A stretch of DNA of 64,000 bases from Ancylomarina sp963977525 (lineage in GTDB: Bacteria > Bacteroidota > Bacteroidia > Bacteroidales > Marinifilaceae), in assembly GCA_963977525.1 (NCBI GenBank), contig CAXBPC010000003.1, forward strand, positions 62,001 to 126,000, in the 5' to 3' direction. Of this stretch, positions 63,279-64,000 are shown piece after piece; position 1 is the first letter of the stretch; each line of letters begins with the position of its first letter. Both the position numbers and the translations under genes were made by a program. Under the pieces are notes generated by a model. The model was not told where the DNA came from, did not search any database, and worked only from the letters and a program-made list of their open reading frames with translations.

Positions 63279-63420
63279 TTTTTTCAATTTAAAGTACCCT
63301 TGAATATTCAAATACCGTGATAGCTAATCACATCATTCCCCATAAGGTCATAATTCAATTAACGGTTACGTCAACCCAACGTTCATGTTGGGCAGTTCCT
63401 GCCACACGAACGCTTAGTTG

Positions 63421-64000
63421 TTACAAAACGTTTTTATATTCTTTACCATCATACTTTAAAACTCCTTTTACTGTTTTAATTATTTCTTTTTCAACACAAT
63501 CTTCATTTTCAGTCACATTCGTCGTTTCCGTAATTTTATTTTTCACTAAGATGTTAGCAAAACCATTGGTTCCTTCTTTCGATATGATTACAATTTTTTC
63601 TTGGTCTTTAAAACTACCGACACACACTCCATCCCATTCGCCATTGAAAAGTGCAATAGTATACTTATTAAGCACTGGGATAATTTTTTCTTCTCGTTCT
63701 ATAAATAGCGATAGAGTTTCTTCAGAATAAGGATTCACTCTTGAAGGTCCAGAATAACTAACTCTTATTCCAAAAGCTCTAGTTGATTTATTGAGATTAT
63801 ATGGGGCTGTATCAACTTTAATAGATTCTATTTCTATAGCATCTGAAGTCCAATTATTTGTTGTGTGACTTTCAAAATATTTAGATAGTATCTTTCCCGT
63901 AATGTTTTCAACAATCAAAATGTAACTGTCTAGTATAAAATAATCATCTTCCTTTTCTACAATTTTAGGTAGTACAATAATGGATTTTGAAGGATCACTA
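63421..64000 (-). CDS. Hypothetical protein, 5' end beyond the window
   Basis: The frame stays open from 64000 to the stop at 63421. It reads SDPSKSIIVLPKIVEKEDD, then SHTTNNWTSDAIEIESIKVDT, RAFGIRVSYSGPSRVNPYSEETLSLFIE. A beta-rich soluble protein. I do not recognise a named family. The apparent TTG start at 63918 is not real because coding continues upstream to the window edge. Confidence 0.65.
   Translation of the reverse strand, partial: SDPSKSIIVLPKIVEKEDDYFILDSYILIVENITGKILSKYFESHTTNNWTSDAIEIESIKVDTAPYNLNKSTRAFGIRVSYSGPSRVNPYSEETLSLFIEREEKIIPVLNKYTIALFNGEWDGVCVGSFKDQEKIVIISKEGTNGFANILVKNKITETTNVTENEDCVEKEIIKTVKGVLKYDGKEYKNVL

Overview
The window looks like a chromosome segment of a Bacteroidota bacterium, most likely an anaerobic marine member of the Marinilabiliales/Bacteroidales type. 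The DNA is AT-rich and most genes lack a purine-rich Shine-Dalgarno. A textbook Bacteroidota promoter (TTTG-N19-TATCTTTG) lies in front of the yicC-like gene. Family-restricted genes such as the head-GIN lipoprotein, DUF5063, DUF2795 and the OstA-like protein are present, as is a complete Rnf operon in the Bacteroidota order rseC-BCDGEA. The genus is an inference.

Bases 1 to about 13,459 are an accessory island. It starts with a filamentous-phage-type replication initiator (TTG start) coupled to a small serine recombinase. Next comes a compact minus-strand operon: a large lipoprotein-like protein with a Val/Ala-rich hydrophobic segment, a radical SAM enzyme with a Cys-Cys pair, and a CPBP intramembrane protease. 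This looks like a ribosomal-peptide modification locus resembling epipeptide (YydF/G/H) systems and is the most interesting item here. A 1.6 kb gene-free stretch follows, with about 2.3 copies of a 196-197 bp direct repeat. Then come four or five same-strand, singly transcribed cargo genes with cassette-like spacers: HEPN, SIR2, zinc-ribbon, AlbA_2 and RES-domain proteins, the composition of a defence/toxin cargo region. A tyrosine integrase closes the island next to a 25-nt copy of a tRNA-Ser 3' end (13434-13458) that is followed by a terminator.

Bases 13,460 to about 23,997 are a second, probably older accessory block that ends in a more diverged tRNA-Ser 3' end (23975-23997), also followed by a terminator. 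It carries the rimB-like/rimK/desuccinylase-like operon, a CNNM (DUF21) protein, a UspA-like protein, an MscS channel with a decayed small gene behind it, a Cys-His-Asp protein, a PLD-like protein, an IS30 element and an unknown gene. Two insertions stacked at one tRNA-Ser gene located left of the window would explain the two tRNA ends.

From 24 kb to 59.7 kb the content is core-like: a MATE exporter; yicC-gmk-nadD; several small conserved Bacteroidota genes; tex; a protoporphyrinogen-oxidase-like flavoprotein; a DEAD-box helicase; an RlmI-like methyltransferase; an RNase D-like exonuclease; DUF5063; recQ; guaB; a SurA-like lipoprotein and surA; a MoxR ATPase; an OstA-like protein; a cobalamin adenosyltransferase; recG; an outer membrane barrel; and the Rnf operon. 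Two lesions stand out. One is an outer-membrane protein pseudogene at 27895-28619 (nonsense plus frameshift). The other is a four-helix-bundle (23S rRNA intervening-sequence type) gene inserted between rnfC and rnfD and bracketed by inverted 9-bp repeat arrays. A 21-bp tandem repeat block sits upstream of tex.

From 59.8 kb to the end there is a degenerate REP-associated transposase fragment, then minus-strand genes for a quinone-reductase-like dehydrogenase, a membrane-anchored MutS-family ATPase, and a protein of unknown function that runs off the window.
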